The notes: generated by a model not told the origin, from the sequence alone. A stretch of 64,000 nt of DNA from Betaproteobacteria bacterium (GCA_016720855.1 JADKJU010000002.1:124001-188000), one strand, 5' to 3'; shown: positions 35,839 through 44,800, counted from the stretch's first letter. Translations and numbers: made by a program.

Positions 35839-37884
35839 GTGCCGAAGTACACCGAGTCCATCCACACCCTTGCTCTCGTCGGCCATGGCGGTGCCGGCAA
35901 AACCACGTTGGCCGAGGCCCTGCTCTGGAAGGCGGGTGCCATCCCCGCCATGGGCTCCGTCGAGAAGGGCAGCACGGTCTGCGATTTCGACCCGCTTGAA
36001 AAGGAGTACCTGCACTCGCTCAATTCCTCCCTGGTGAATTTCGACTGGGAGGACATGCACATCCACATGATCGACACGCCCGGCATGCCCGACTTCGCCG
36101 GCCAGTCGATCGCCGCGCTCGCGGCCGTGGAGACCGCGGTCGTCGTGATCAACGCGCAGAACGGCATCGAGCTCAACACCAGCCGCATGATGAAGTGGGC
36201 GAAGACGCGGGGCCTGTGCCGCATGATCGTCGTGAACAAGATCGACGCGGACAACGTCGATCTTCCGGGGCTGCTGCGCAAGATCCAGGACCACTTCGGC
36301 AAGGAGTGCCTGCCCATCAACCTGCCGGCCCACGACCGCAAGGACGTGGTGGACTGCTTCTTCACCCCGGACGGCGATGCCGATTTCGTCGGCGTGAAGG
36401 CCGCGCACACCGCCATCGTCGAGCAGGTGGTCGAGGTGGACGAGGCGCTCATGACCCTCTACCTGGAGCAGGGTGAGGAGCTCAAGCCCGAGCAGCTTCA
36501 TGCGCCTTTCGAGAAGGCGCTGCGCGACGGCCACCTCGTGCCCGTGTGCTTCACCTCCGCGAAGACCGGCGCGGGCATCCCGCAGTTCCTCGAGATCCTC
36601 GCGCGCCTGGCGCCCAACGCGACGGAGGGCAACCCGCCGCCCTTCGTGAAGAGCGACACGACCGAGGGCGAGGAATTCCACGCCGAACCCGACCGCACGA
36701 AGCATGTCCTCGCGCACGTCTTCAAGGTCCTGGTGGACCCCTACGTGGGCAAGGTGGCCTTCTTCCGCGTCCACCAGGGAACGATCACGAAGGACTCGCA
36801 GCTCTACATCGGAGAAGGCAAGCGCCCCTTCAAGGTGGGCCATCTCTACACCATCCAGGGCAAGGAATTCATCGAGGTGAACGAGCTCTTCCCCGGCGAC
36901 CTGGGCGCCGTGGCGAAGATTGACGAGATCGAGTTCAACGCGGTGCTGCACGACTCGCACGACGAGGACAACATCCGCCTGCGCTCGCTGGATTTCCCCA
37001 CCCCCATGCATTCCATCGCGGTGGAGACGAAGAAGAAGGGCGACGAGCAGCGCCTCTTCGAGGTGCTGCACAAGCTCGAGATCGAGGACCCGTGCCTGTG
37101 GATCGAGCGCCACCCCACCACGCACGAGACGGTGGTGCGCGGCCTGGGCGAGCTGCACATGCGCGTGAAGCTGGAGAAGATGTCCACGCAGTACAAGCTG
37201 GAAGTGGACACCAAGCCCCCCAAGATCCCCTACCGCGAGACGATCACGAAGAAGGCCGAGGGCCACTGCCGCCACAAGAAGCAGACGGGCGGGGCCGGCC
37301 AGTTCGGCGAGGTGTACCTGAAGATCGAGCCGCTTTCGCGCGGCAGCGGCTTCGAGTTCGTGGACCAGGTGAAGGGTGGCGTGATCCCGACGGTCTTCAT
37401 CCCGGCCGTGGAGAAAGGCGTGAAGCAGGCGCTCGACAACGGCGTCATCGCGGGCTACCCCGTCGAGGACATCCGCGTCATCGTCTACGACGGCAAGAGC
37501 CACGCCGTGGATTCCAAGGAGATCGCCTTCGTGACGGCGGGCAAGAAGGCCGTGATCGACGCGATTCTCAAGGCCGGCGCCATCATCCTCGAGCCCATCG
37601 TGAACATCACCATCACCGCGCCCGACCGCTTCGTGGGCGACATGACGAGCGACATCTCGTCGAGGCGCGGGCAGATCACGGGCACGGAATCCTCCGGCGG
37701 CGACCTCATGTCGATATCCGGGCAGGTGCCGCTTTCCGAGGTGGCGGAATACCAGTCGCGCCTTCGCTCGGTGACGGGCGGGCAGGGCTCCTACCAGATC
37801 GAGTACAGCCACTACGCGATGGTGCCTCCGCAGACGCAGTCGGCGCTCACCTCGGAGTTCAAGCTGGCGAAGGAAGAGGACTAG
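35839..37884 (+). CDS. EF-G paralogue (FusA2-type elongation factor G-like)
   Basis: A 681-residue translational GTPase. The P-loop is G15-H-G-G-A-G-K-T-T, G3 is IDTPGMPDF, and G4 is VVNKIDAD; all five EF-G domains are suggested by length and by GGAGQFGEVYLKIEPL and the C-terminal GSYQIEYSHYAMVPPQTQ. It differs from canonical EF-G (about 700 residues, AHIDAGKTT P-loop) and matches the EF-G-like group that lies outside the ribosomal operon. The start is a GTG at 35839 after AAGAGGA. Its exact role is unknown. Confidence 0.88.
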   Translation: MPKYTESIHTLALVGHGGAGKTTLAEALLWKAGAIPAMGSVEKGSTVCDFDPLEKEYLHSLNSSLVNFDWEDMHIHMIDTPGMPDFAGQSIAALAAVETAVVVINAQNGIELNTSRMMKWAKTRGLCRMIVVNKIDADNVDLPGLLRKIQDHFGKECLPINLPAHDRKDVVDCFFTPDGDADFVGVKAAHTAIVEQVVEVDEALMTLYLEQGEELKPEQLHAPFEKALRDGHLVPVCFTSAKTGAGIPQFLEILARLAPNATEGNPPPFVKSDTTEGEEFHAEPDRTKHVLAHVFKVLVDPYVGKVAFFRVHQGTITKDSQLYIGEGKRPFKVGHLYTIQGKEFIEVNELFPGDLGAVAKIDEIEFNAVLHDSHDEDNIRLRSLDFPTPMHSIAVETKKKGDEQRLFEVLHKLEIEDPCLWIERHPTTHETVVRGLGELHMRVKLEKMSTQYKLEVDTKPPKIPYRETITKKAEGHCRHKKQTGGAGQFGEVYLKIEPLSRGSGFEFVDQVKGGVIPTVFIPAVEKGVKQALDNGVIAGYPVEDIRVIVYDGKSHAVDSKEIAFVTAGKKAVIDAILKAGAIILEPIVNITITAPDRFVGDMTSDISSRRGQITGTESSGGDLMSISGQVPLSEVAEYQSRLRSVTGGQGSYQIEYSHYAMVPPQTQSALTSEFKLAKEED

Positions 37885-37920
37885 CGCTCCGGCCTTCCAG
37901 AGGCAGAGCGGATCTTTTCC

Positions 37921-37955
37921 CTGCAACTTCGCGCCCTTGCGGCGCGAAGTTGCAG
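37921..37955. other. Perfect 15-bp hairpin after the EF-G gene
   Basis: CTGCAACTTCGCGCC (37921-37935) and its exact inverse (37941-37955) enclose a five-base loop, CTTGC. It lies 36 bases after the EF-G paralogue stop. No run of T follows on either strand, so it is not a standard intrinsic terminator; it may stabilise the 3' end or act in Rho-dependent termination. Confidence 0.5.
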
Positions 37956-38140
37956 CGCCTTCATCGACGGCGGGCGCGGAGCAAGTTCGATGCCCGCCTG
38001 GCGATGCTGCGGCGCGACACGAAAATTTTCCCTTTTCGCGTTGACACGATTAACGTCCGTTGGCACCTTCGGTCTCTCGCACATATCCGCGGTCCCGCCG
38101 CGGCGACAGCGCAACCGGCGCGCAAGGGGGAGAACGAGCG

Positions 38141-38698
38141 ATGATCGAGATCCGCGACCAGCAACTGCGCCTGCTCTTCCTCACCCATCTCATCCGGGAA
38201 CTGCAGCGTAGCGCCGACGAAAACCGCCCTGCGCCGCCGGGCCTGAGCGAGGCGCAGTTCGACGAGCTGCGCGCCCTCAGCACCGACGACCTCGTGCGCC
38301 TCTCGGAGATGCAGGAGCCGCGCGTGGCCGTTCAGATCGACGCCGGCTCCTTCGAGCACGGCCTGCGCCAGGTGGGCTACATCGGCAAGCGCTCCAAGCA
38401 GATCGAGCACTTCATCCGCCACGGCGCCACCTCGGCCATGCTCACGAAGCTCTTCCGCATCTCCTCCACCGACGTGACGCTCAAGCGCCGCCTCTTCGCG
38501 GGAACCCACGACAAGCTGCGCCGGCCGGCGATGCCCGTGCCCGCGGTTCGCGAAGCCATCCAGAAGCGCTGGTGGGAGATCCGCAAGGGCAAGGAGCGAG
38601 AGCCCCTGCGTCCCGAGGACTACGAGGACCTGCACGCGGACTTCCCCGTCCACACCTACGCGACCCTCTGGGCCGTGGTGCACGAATTCGGGGGCTAA
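38141..38698 (+). CDS. Uncharacterised protein, possibly DUF2857-like
   Basis: A 185-residue soluble, charged protein. The middle segment QIEHFIRHGATSAMLTKLFR and the later ETW-like region (AIQKRWWEIRKGK) resemble proteins of the DUF2857/STY4526 group, which are mostly found on integrative elements. The resemblance is judged by eye and is weak. The ATG at 38141 follows GGGGGAGAA. A perfect TTGACA occurs at 38041-38046 upstream, without a good -10. It ends in a strong terminator. It stands alone between the EF-G paralogue and the Rieske gene. Confidence 0.55.
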   Translation: MIEIRDQQLRLLFLTHLIRELQRSADENRPAPPGLSEAQFDELRALSTDDLVRLSEMQEPRVAVQIDAGSFEHGLRQVGYIGKRSKQIEHFIRHGATSAMLTKLFRISSTDVTLKRRLFAGTHDKLRRPAMPVPAVREAIQKRWWEIRKGKEREPLRPEDYEDLHADFPVHTYATLWAVVHEFGG

Positions 38699-38740
38699 AA
38701 AAGGGGACAGACCCCCAATAGAGGGTCTGTCCCCTTTTTC
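38697..38740. terminator. Bidirectional intrinsic terminator
   Basis: AAAAAGGGGACAGACCC (38698-38714) pairs perfectly with 38723-38739 around an eight-base loop. Each arm brings its own A or T run, so it can end transcripts from both the uncharacterised gene on the plus strand and the Rieske oxygenase gene on the minus strand. The stop codon of the plus-strand gene overlaps its start. Confidence 0.85.
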
Positions 38741-39855
38741 TAGAGGTGCCGCGCCACCTCGCGGCGCATGAACTCGTGGAAGTGGACCATCCCGTCCTCC
38801 ATCGGGGACTGGTACGGCCCGTGCTCCTCGCGGCCCTCGAGCCACAGCGCGCGTCGGCCCTGCGTCATGCGGTCGCAGATCTCCTTGTCCTCCACCGCCG
38901 TCTCGTCGTAGGCCTTCTGTTCCGCCTCGACGAACTCGCGCTCGAAGAGGGCGATCTCCTCGGGGTAGTAGAACTCGACCACGTTCACGCACTTCTCCGG
39001 CCCGCGCGGCCAGAGCGTGGAGATCACGAGCACGTGCGGGTACCACTCGACCATGATGTTGGGGTAGTAGGTGAGCCAGATGGCGCCGTGCGGCGGAGGC
39101 TCGCCGTTGCGGAATTTGAGCACCTGCTCGTGCCACTTCGCGTACACGGCGCTGCCCGGCTGGGCGAGCGACTTGTTCACGCCCACCGTCTGCACGCTGT
39201 ACCAGTCGCCGTATTCCCACTTGAGGTCGTCGCAGGTGACGAAATGGCCGAGGCCCGGGTGGAAGGGAGCGACGTGGTAGTCCTCGAGATAGACCTCGAT
39301 GAACGTCTTCCAGTTGAAGTCGTAATTCACGACCTCGATCTTGTCGAGCACGTAGCCGTCGAAATCCAGGTTGTTCGCCGCGCCCATCGAGGCCAGGTCG
39401 CGCGCAATGTCGCGCGGCCCGTTGAAGAGCAGGCCGCGCCACTGCTGCAGATCCTGCCGCGGCAGGTCCAGACAGGGGTGATCCGGGAAATGCGGCGCGC
39501 CGATGTGCTTGCCGTGGCTGTCGTAGGACCAGCGGTGCACGGGGCAGGTGATGGTGCCGCCGGGGAGCTGGCCCGCGCCCGCGAGCATCACCGCCTGCCG
39601 GTGGCGGCAGACGTTGGAGACCATGTCGTGGCGCCCAACGTTGTTCACGAGCGCCCAGCCGGGGCCGTTCCCGCGCCAATCGAGGACGCGATAATCGCCG
39701 GGCTGCGGCGCCATCTTGGCGTGTCCGACGTAGCCCGGGCCGCGGTCAAACAGGAGCTTTTGCTCGATGTCCGCCACTTTCGGATCGAAATACCACGAAA
39801 GCGGCAGATGGGTAGGCGTCCGGGTGAGCGCCAGTTGGCTCGCCAAGTCCGACAT
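38740..39855 (-). CDS. Rieske-type aromatic ring-hydroxylating oxygenase, alpha subunit
   Basis: A 371-residue Rieske non-heme iron oxygenase. The 2Fe-2S ligands are C83, H85, C104 and H107 (VCRHRQAV, CPVHRWSYD). The mononuclear iron histidines are in EDYHVAPFHPGLGHF. The ATG at 39855 has GGAGG eight bases before it and is better than the TTG at 39879. No beta subunit, ferredoxin or reductase gene is nearby. The gene lies divergent from xseB-ispA-dxs, as in several betaproteobacteria. Its substrate cannot be told from the sequence. Confidence 0.88.
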   Translation of the reverse strand: MSDLASQLALTRTPTHLPLSWYFDPKVADIEQKLLFDRGPGYVGHAKMAPQPGDYRVLDWRGNGPGWALVNNVGRHDMVSNVCRHRQAVMLAGAGQLPGGTITCPVHRWSYDSHGKHIGAPHFPDHPCLDLPRQDLQQWRGLLFNGPRDIARDLASMGAANNLDFDGYVLDKIEVVNYDFNWKTFIEVYLEDYHVAPFHPGLGHFVTCDDLKWEYGDWYSVQTVGVNKSLAQPGSAVYAKWHEQVLKFRNGEPPPHGAIWLTYYPNIMVEWYPHVLVISTLWPRGPEKCVNVVEFYYPEEIALFEREFVEAEQKAYDETAVEDKEICDRMTQGRRALWLEGREEHGPYQSPMEDGMVHFHEFMRREVARHL

Positions 39856-40106
39856 GTTCCGCACCTCCGATGAATCCAAAGATGAAAACCACAGCGGGCT
39901 AATCGAGTCAGCTAGCTTTTAACTCTGCAGCTCCGTCCCGAACCAGCATAGAATTTGAGCAGGCCAGTTTGCCCTTAGTTCCGTTCTTTTTCAAGGATTC
40001 CGGCGCGTCGCGTTGAGGGGCGTCAAGGATGCGGCGAACGGATGCGGATCCGCCCGGATGCCGCGCAAAATGACGGCAGGGACCAATTGCGTTAAGGTGC
40101 CGACCC

Positions 40107-40343
40107 ATGCCCAAGACGACTCCCATCACCGCCGACATCCCGTTCGAGAAGGCCCTCGAGGAACTCGAGGCCCTCGTGGCCCGGATGGAGGACGGCAAGC
40201 TTCCCCTCGAGGAGTCGCTTGCAGCCTACCAGCGCGGGGCGGAACTGCTGCGCTACTGCGAAGGCAAGCTTTCCGCCGCCCGGGCGCGCATCAGCGTCCT
40301 CGAGGGCGAAGTGCTGAAGGACCTTCCCGCGGCCGAATCGTGA
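40107..40343 (+). CDS. xseB: Exodeoxyribonuclease VII small subunit
   Basis: A 78-residue protein with the XseB pattern FEKALEELEALVARMEDGKL and LEESLAAYQRGAELLRYCEG, a helical hairpin. It joins XseA, which is not in the window, to degrade single-stranded DNA. Its stop overlaps the ispA start (GTGA). Confidence 0.94.
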   Translation: MPKTTPITADIPFEKALEELEALVARMEDGKLPLEESLAAYQRGAELLRYCEGKLSAARARISVLEGEVLKDLPAAES

Positions 40344-41236
40344 GCGCCATCGATTTCGCCGCCTGGTCGCGCGAGGTGGGCGGCCGCATGGAAGCCGTCC
40401 TCGCGCAGGTCCTGCCCTCCCCGCACATCGCACCCTCGCGGCTGCACGATTGCATGCGCTATGCCGCGCTGGGCGGCGGCAAGCGCGTGCGGCCGATGCT
40501 GGTCTTCGCAGCCGGCGTCGTTTCCGGGGCCGATCCGGGACGCCTGGAGCTCGTCAGCGCCGCGGTGGAGCTGATACACGCCTATTCCCTGATTCACGAC
40601 GACCTGCCCTGCATGGACGACGACGTGCTCCGGCGCGGCAAGCCCACCTGCCACGTGGAGTTCGACGAGGCCACGGCGCTTCTGGCCGGCGACGCGATGC
40701 AGAGCCTCGCCTTCCAGCTCCTGGCCGAAAACCGCCTCGCCGACGACGCCGCAGTGCAGTTGCAGATGATCCAGGTCTTTGCGGTCGCCTGCGGCTCGCG
40801 GGGAATGGCCGGAGGGCAGGCCATCGACCTCGATGCGGTGGGCAAGCTCCTCACGTTGCCGGAGCTGGAGAACATGCATATCCACAAAACCGGCGCCCTC
40901 ATCCGGGCATCCGTCCTGCTGGGCGCCCATTGCGGCGAGGTCCTCGGCGAGGATTACCGGGCCGGCCTGGACCGCTATGCGAAATGCGTAGGCCTCGCCT
41001 TCCAGGTGGTGGACGACATCCTCGACGAGGAAAGCGACTCCGCGACTCTGGGCAAGACCGCCGGCAAGGACAGGCAGGCCGGCAAGCCGACCTACACGAG
41101 CCTGCTCGGCACCCCGGGGGCGAAGCAATTCGCCGCCGGCCTCCTCGCCGACGCCCACGACGCCCTCGCCTCGTTCGACGCCCGCGCCGATCGCCTGCGC
41201 GAACTGGCCGACTTCATCGTGAAGCGCGACCGGTAG
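40340..41236 (+). CDS. ispA: Farnesyl diphosphate synthase
   Basis: A 298-residue short-chain prenyltransferase that makes farnesyl diphosphate. The first aspartate-rich motif is D87-D-L-P-C-M-D-D-D and the second is DDILDEESD. The GTG start at 40340 overlaps the xseB stop. dxs follows on the same strand, so precursor supply and chain building are encoded together, ahead of the quinone pathway in which UbiA acts. Confidence 0.94.
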   Translation: MSAIDFAAWSREVGGRMEAVLAQVLPSPHIAPSRLHDCMRYAALGGGKRVRPMLVFAAGVVSGADPGRLELVSAAVELIHAYSLIHDDLPCMDDDVLRRGKPTCHVEFDEATALLAGDAMQSLAFQLLAENRLADDAAVQLQMIQVFAVACGSRGMAGGQAIDLDAVGKLLTLPELENMHIHKTGALIRASVLLGAHCGEVLGEDYRAGLDRYAKCVGLAFQVVDDILDEESDSATLGKTAGKDRQAGKPTYTSLLGTPGAKQFAAGLLADAHDALASFDARADRLRELADFIVKRDR

Positions 41237-41326
41237 GGGAAAGGGGTCGGATTTGAGGCAGCGCAGACGGGAATCGGCCAGTTGCGGCAAAATGCCTTGG
41301 TCCGGCCTGCCTGCCGGCCCCAGACA

Positions 41327-43225
41327 ATGAACACCTACCCCCTCCTCGAGACGATCAACGATCCGGCGGACCTCCGGCGGCTCGACCGCAAGCAGCTACC
41401 CGTGCTGGCCGCGGAGCTTCGCCGTTTCATCGTCGAGTCCGTGGCGTCCACCGGGGGGCACCTCTCCTCGAACCTGGGGACGGTGGAACTCACCATCGCG
41501 CTGCATTACGTCTTCGCAACCCCGGAGGACCGCATCATCTGGGACGTGGGCCACCAGACCTACGGCCACAAGATCCTCACCGGCCGGCGCGCGGGCATGG
41601 CGCGGCTGCGGCAGAAGGGCGGCATCGCCGGCTTCCCGCGGCGGGAGGAATCGATCTACGACACCTTCGGCACCGCGCATTCCTCCACCTCGATTTCCGC
41701 CGCCCTGGGCATGGCGGTGGCGGCACGGCACCTCGGGCGCGACCATCGCGCGATCGCGGTCATCGGCGACGGCGCCATGACCGCCGGCATGGCCTTCGAG
41801 GCGCTCAACAACGTGAAGCACTCCGGCGCCAACGTGATCGTGGTCCTGAACGACAACGACATGTCGATCTCCGAAAACGTGGGCGCGCTCAACAACTACC
41901 TCGCGAAGCTCATGTCGGGGCGCTTCTACGCGGCGACGAAGAAGACCGCCGACAAGATCCTGTCCGTGTCGCCGCCGATGAAGGAACTCGCCAAGCGCTT
42001 CGAGGGGCACGCCAAGGGCATGCTCACGCCTTCCACGCTCTTCGAGGAATTCGGCCTCAATTACACCGGCCCCGTCGATGGCCACAATATCGAGGCCCTC
42101 ATCGACACGCTCTCCAACGTGAAGCGCCTGGACGGCCCGCAGTTCCTGCACGTGGTCACGAAGAAGGGCCAGGGCTACGCCTTCGCCGAGGACGACCCGA
42201 TCGCCTACCACGGCCCCGGCAAGTTCGACCCGGGCGTGGGCCTCGTGAAGCCCGTACCGGTAGCCGACGCCCGGCCGCGGCCCACGTACACGCAGATCTT
42301 CGGCGACTGGCTGTGCGACATGGCCAGGGCCGACCGCCGCCTGGTGGGCATCACGCCGGCGATGCGCGAGGGCTCGGGCATGGTGCGCTTCTCGCGCGAG
42401 TATCCGGACCGCTACTTCGACGTCGGCATCGCGGAGCAGCACGCCGTCACTTTCGCCGCGGGCCTCGCCTGCGACGGCATGAAACCGGTGGTCGCGATCT
42501 ATTCCACGTTCCTGCAGCGCGCCTACGACCAGCTCATCCACGATGTGGCGCTGCAGAACCTGCCGGTGGTCTTCGCGCTCGATCGCGGCGGCCTCGTGGG
42601 CGCCGACGGGCCGACGCACCACGGCGCCTTCGACATCTCGTTCCTGCGCTGCATCCCCAACATGACGGTGATGGCCCCCGCGGACGAGAACGAGTGCCGC
42701 CAGATGCTCTACACCGGCTTCACGATCGACGGCCCTTCGGCGGTGCGCTACCCGCGCGGCGCGGGCGCCGGCGCGGAGGTGCTGCAGCAGATGAAGGCGC
42801 TGCCGGTTGGGGAAGGCGAGATCCGCCGCGAGGGCCGCAGGATCGCGATCCTCGCGTTCGGCTCGATGGTAAAGCCGGCGCTGGATGCGGCCACGGAACT
42901 GGGAGCCACCGTCGCCAACATGCGATTCGTGAAACCGCTCGACGAGGCGCTCGTCCTGCGCCTGGCCACCACCCATGAACTCGTCGTCACCGTCGAGGAG
43001 AACGCCCTCGAGGGGGGCGCCGGATCCGCGGTCCTCGAGTCGCTCGCGGCCCAGGGCATCGAGGTGCAGGTGCTGCAACTGGGCCTGCCCGACCATTTCG
43101 TCGAACACGGCGATCCGGCGCAATTGCTGGCCGACTGCGGCCTCGATGCGTCCGGTATCGTGCGTGCCATCCGTGAAAGGCTTTCGCAAGGCGATGCGTC
43201 CCAGAGACCGGGCATTGCGGCTTAG
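41327..43225 (+). CDS. dxs: 1-deoxy-D-xylulose-5-phosphate synthase
   Basis: A 632-residue thiamine-diphosphate enzyme that condenses pyruvate and glyceraldehyde 3-phosphate in the first step of the MEP isoprenoid pathway. Motifs: GGHLSSNLGTVELT, DVGHQTYGHKILTGR, VIGDGAMTAGMAFEALN with the ThDP-binding GDG, and the transketolase-like RGGLVGADGPTHHGAFD. The ATG at 41327 is near the family norm. The last 32 bases overlap a small secreted-protein gene. Confidence 0.96.
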   Translation: MNTYPLLETINDPADLRRLDRKQLPVLAAELRRFIVESVASTGGHLSSNLGTVELTIALHYVFATPEDRIIWDVGHQTYGHKILTGRRAGMARLRQKGGIAGFPRREESIYDTFGTAHSSTSISAALGMAVAARHLGRDHRAIAVIGDGAMTAGMAFEALNNVKHSGANVIVVLNDNDMSISENVGALNNYLAKLMSGRFYAATKKTADKILSVSPPMKELAKRFEGHAKGMLTPSTLFEEFGLNYTGPVDGHNIEALIDTLSNVKRLDGPQFLHVVTKKGQGYAFAEDDPIAYHGPGKFDPGVGLVKPVPVADARPRPTYTQIFGDWLCDMARADRRLVGITPAMREGSGMVRFSREYPDRYFDVGIAEQHAVTFAAGLACDGMKPVVAIYSTFLQRAYDQLIHDVALQNLPVVFALDRGGLVGADGPTHHGAFDISFLRCIPNMTVMAPADENECRQMLYTGFTIDGPSAVRYPRGAGAGAEVLQQMKALPVGEGEIRREGRRIAILAFGSMVKPALDAATELGATVANMRFVKPLDEALVLRLATTHELVVTVEENALEGGAGSAVLESLAAQGIEVQVLQLGLPDHFVEHGDPAQLLADCGLDASGIVRAIRERLSQGDASQRPGIAA

Positions 43226-43691
43226 GGCCGCGGCATTCCTCCTCGCGGCCGCGGTGCTTCCCGCTGCCGCCGCCGACAAACCCTGCGATGCGGCCGACAA
43301 GGCCGTCGACGGCGTGACCTCGTGGTCCGCGCTGCAGACGGCGGTCCGCGACTACGGCCACTGCGACAAGGGCCCGACTGCCGATGCGTTCACCGAGGCG
43401 ATCCTGCGCGTGGTGATCAGCGGATGGCCGAAATTGGGCGACGCCGGTCCCATCCTCGAGAAGGACGCGACTTTCCGCGACTGGCTCAACCGGAGACTGA
43501 GCAGCCCCACCCTTTCCACCCAGGACTCGGGGGAGATCCGCGACCTGGCCAAGGGAAGCTGCCCCAAGGGTCAGCAGAAGGTGTGCGCCGACCTGCTGTC
43601 GTCAGTCGAAATGGGCCGCTCCATCTCGGCGCCCGACCTCATGCTGCTGCCCCCGCCCGCGGTCCCCGCACCCGCCAAGGGCAAGCCTTGA
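43194..43691 (+). CDS. Small secreted protein of unknown function
   Basis: A 165-residue protein with a clear signal peptide (RALRLRAAAFLLAAAVLPAAAADKPC). The mature part has about five cysteines (DKPC, YGHC, KGSC, KVC) and ends in a proline/alanine tail. It starts inside the last codons of dxs, in a different frame, so expression is probably coupled to dxs. No family recognised. Confidence 0.7.
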   Translation: MRPRDRALRLRAAAFLLAAAVLPAAAADKPCDAADKAVDGVTSWSALQTAVRDYGHCDKGPTADAFTEAILRVVISGWPKLGDAGPILEKDATFRDWLNRRLSSPTLSTQDSGEIRDLAKGSCPKGQQKVCADLLSSVEMGRSISAPDLMLLPPPAVPAPAKGKP

Positions 43692-43772
43692 GGCTGGACG
43701 GTCGCATGGCGCTCGTTACGCACGGGCGCCGTTCACGGTAAAATTCACAGCCTCGCGATCGAAAGGAATCCG

Positions 43773-44153
43773 ATGATGAAAGGCACCGCTTACGCACTCG
43801 CCCTCGCCCTGGGCGCCACCACCGCGCTTGCGCAGGCACCCGCGACGCCACCGGCCGCCACGGCGCCGGCCGCCACCGCGCCGACCGCCCCCGCGGCCGT
43901 GGTTCCCCAGCCGAAGTGCGAACCCAAGCCGGTTTACCCGGGCCCGACGGGCATGCAGGACGAGAAGAAGGTCGATGCCTTCCGGGCCACGCTCAAGGCC
44001 TACCAGGATTGCGTGAAAGCCTACGTCGCGGAGCGCAAGACGGTCATCGACGCGAGCAACACGGCAATCCGCGCCCTGGTCGAGGAGCACAACGCCGTGA
44101 TGAACAAGATCCGCCTGGAACAAGAGGCCCTGAAGAAGGAAGCGGGCAAGTAG
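43773..44153 (+). CDS. Small secreted helical protein of unknown function
   Basis: A 126-residue exported protein. A signal peptide (GTAYALALALGATTALAQ) is followed by a low-complexity proline/alanine/threonine stretch and a charged helical C-terminal half with two cysteines. The start follows GAAAGGA. An intrinsic terminator lies 25 bases after the stop. No family recognised. Confidence 0.7.
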   Translation: MMKGTAYALALALGATTALAQAPATPPAATAPAATAPTAPAAVVPQPKCEPKPVYPGPTGMQDEKKVDAFRATLKAYQDCVKAYVAERKTVIDASNTAIRALVEEHNAVMNKIRLEQEALKKEAGK

Positions 44154-44177
44154 GGTCTTCGCGCCCCTCGCCGGAAA

Positions 44178-44212
44178 GGGCCGGGTCGCCGGGAGGCGAT
44201 CCGGCCCCTTTT
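44178..44212 (+). terminator. Intrinsic terminator after the small secreted-protein gene
   Basis: GGGCCGGGTCGCC (44178-44190) pairs, with one G-T pair, with GGCGATCCGGCCC around a GGGA loop, and TTTT follows. The left end of the IS1595-type element begins a few bases later. Confidence 0.75.
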
Positions 44213-44218
44213 CCTTCG

Positions 44219-44241
44219 GGAACTACATACTTAACCACCTA
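44219..44241 (+). repeat. Left terminal inverted repeat of the IS1595-type element
   Basis: It matches the reverse complement of 46781-46803 at 18 of 23 positions, including an uninterrupted ATACTT and a terminal ACCTA. The TAA stop of the endonuclease gene (44231-44233) and its last two glycine codons lie inside it. Confidence 0.72.
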
Positions 44242-44800
44242 GCGTTGGCTTGCCGCCTCTGAGGACGATGCCGGGCAGCATATAAGCCGCCGCACCCTTG
44301 AGCTTTTGCGCGGGGCACAGAACGCCAAAAGTATGGGTTCGCCCGCCCTTGCCTATGCCAGCCGTGCTGGTTTCGTACTTCCAGTCCCCAGAGGTCAGGA
44401 ACACCACGTCGACCCGCCAGACAACAACTGGGCAGCCCGGTTTGATCGACAGCGTTGTGTCCACGAGATAACGCCAGACCACGTACCAACCCGGATGGTT
44501 GTAGTGCGACTGGATGGCCCATGGGCGACTGCTGCCCTTCGACTCCAAGGCAAGCTCCGGCGGTGGGTTGACCTTGCCGCCCAAGGACAGGTCCGGGAAT
44601 CGCTGTTGAGCTACGTCGGGGTGCTTGTGCTTCTTGTAGGGACTGACCGCGTGGAGCGCCTTCGTACCGAAGATGCCAACAATGGCGCTAAAGACGTTCG
44701 CCTGCTCAAGGTATATCTCGATGAGTTCGGCGGTTCCCTTTTCGACGTACTCAACCGCTTTTTCGATGTGCAGCGGCGTAAGGTCTTTCGGCAGCGGCAT
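44231..44800 (-). CDS. Putative type II restriction endonuclease (PD-ExK)
   Basis: A 189-residue protein encoded directly after the DNA methyltransferase, overlapping it by 50 bases in another frame. A candidate nuclease core is visible: P69-D70, then E86-S-K88 (RFPDLSL, ELALESKGS), followed by hydrophobic strands such as CPVVVWRVDVVFLTS. Together with the gene arrangement this suggests a type II restriction enzyme. The ATG at 44800 (MPLPKDLTPLH) gives a tidy start; longer versions run into the methyltransferase shadow. I do not recognise a specific family, so recognition sequence cannot be given. The stop codon is inside the left inverted repeat. Confidence 0.68.
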   Translation of the reverse strand: MPLPKDLTPLHIEKAVEYVEKGTAELIEIYLEQANVFSAIVGIFGTKALHAVSPYKKHKHPDVAQQRFPDLSLGGKVNPPPELALESKGSSRPWAIQSHYNHPGWYVVWRYLVDTTLSIKPGCPVVVWRVDVVFLTSGDWKYETSTAGIGKGGRTHTFGVLCPAQKLKGAAAYMLPGIVLRGGKPTLGG

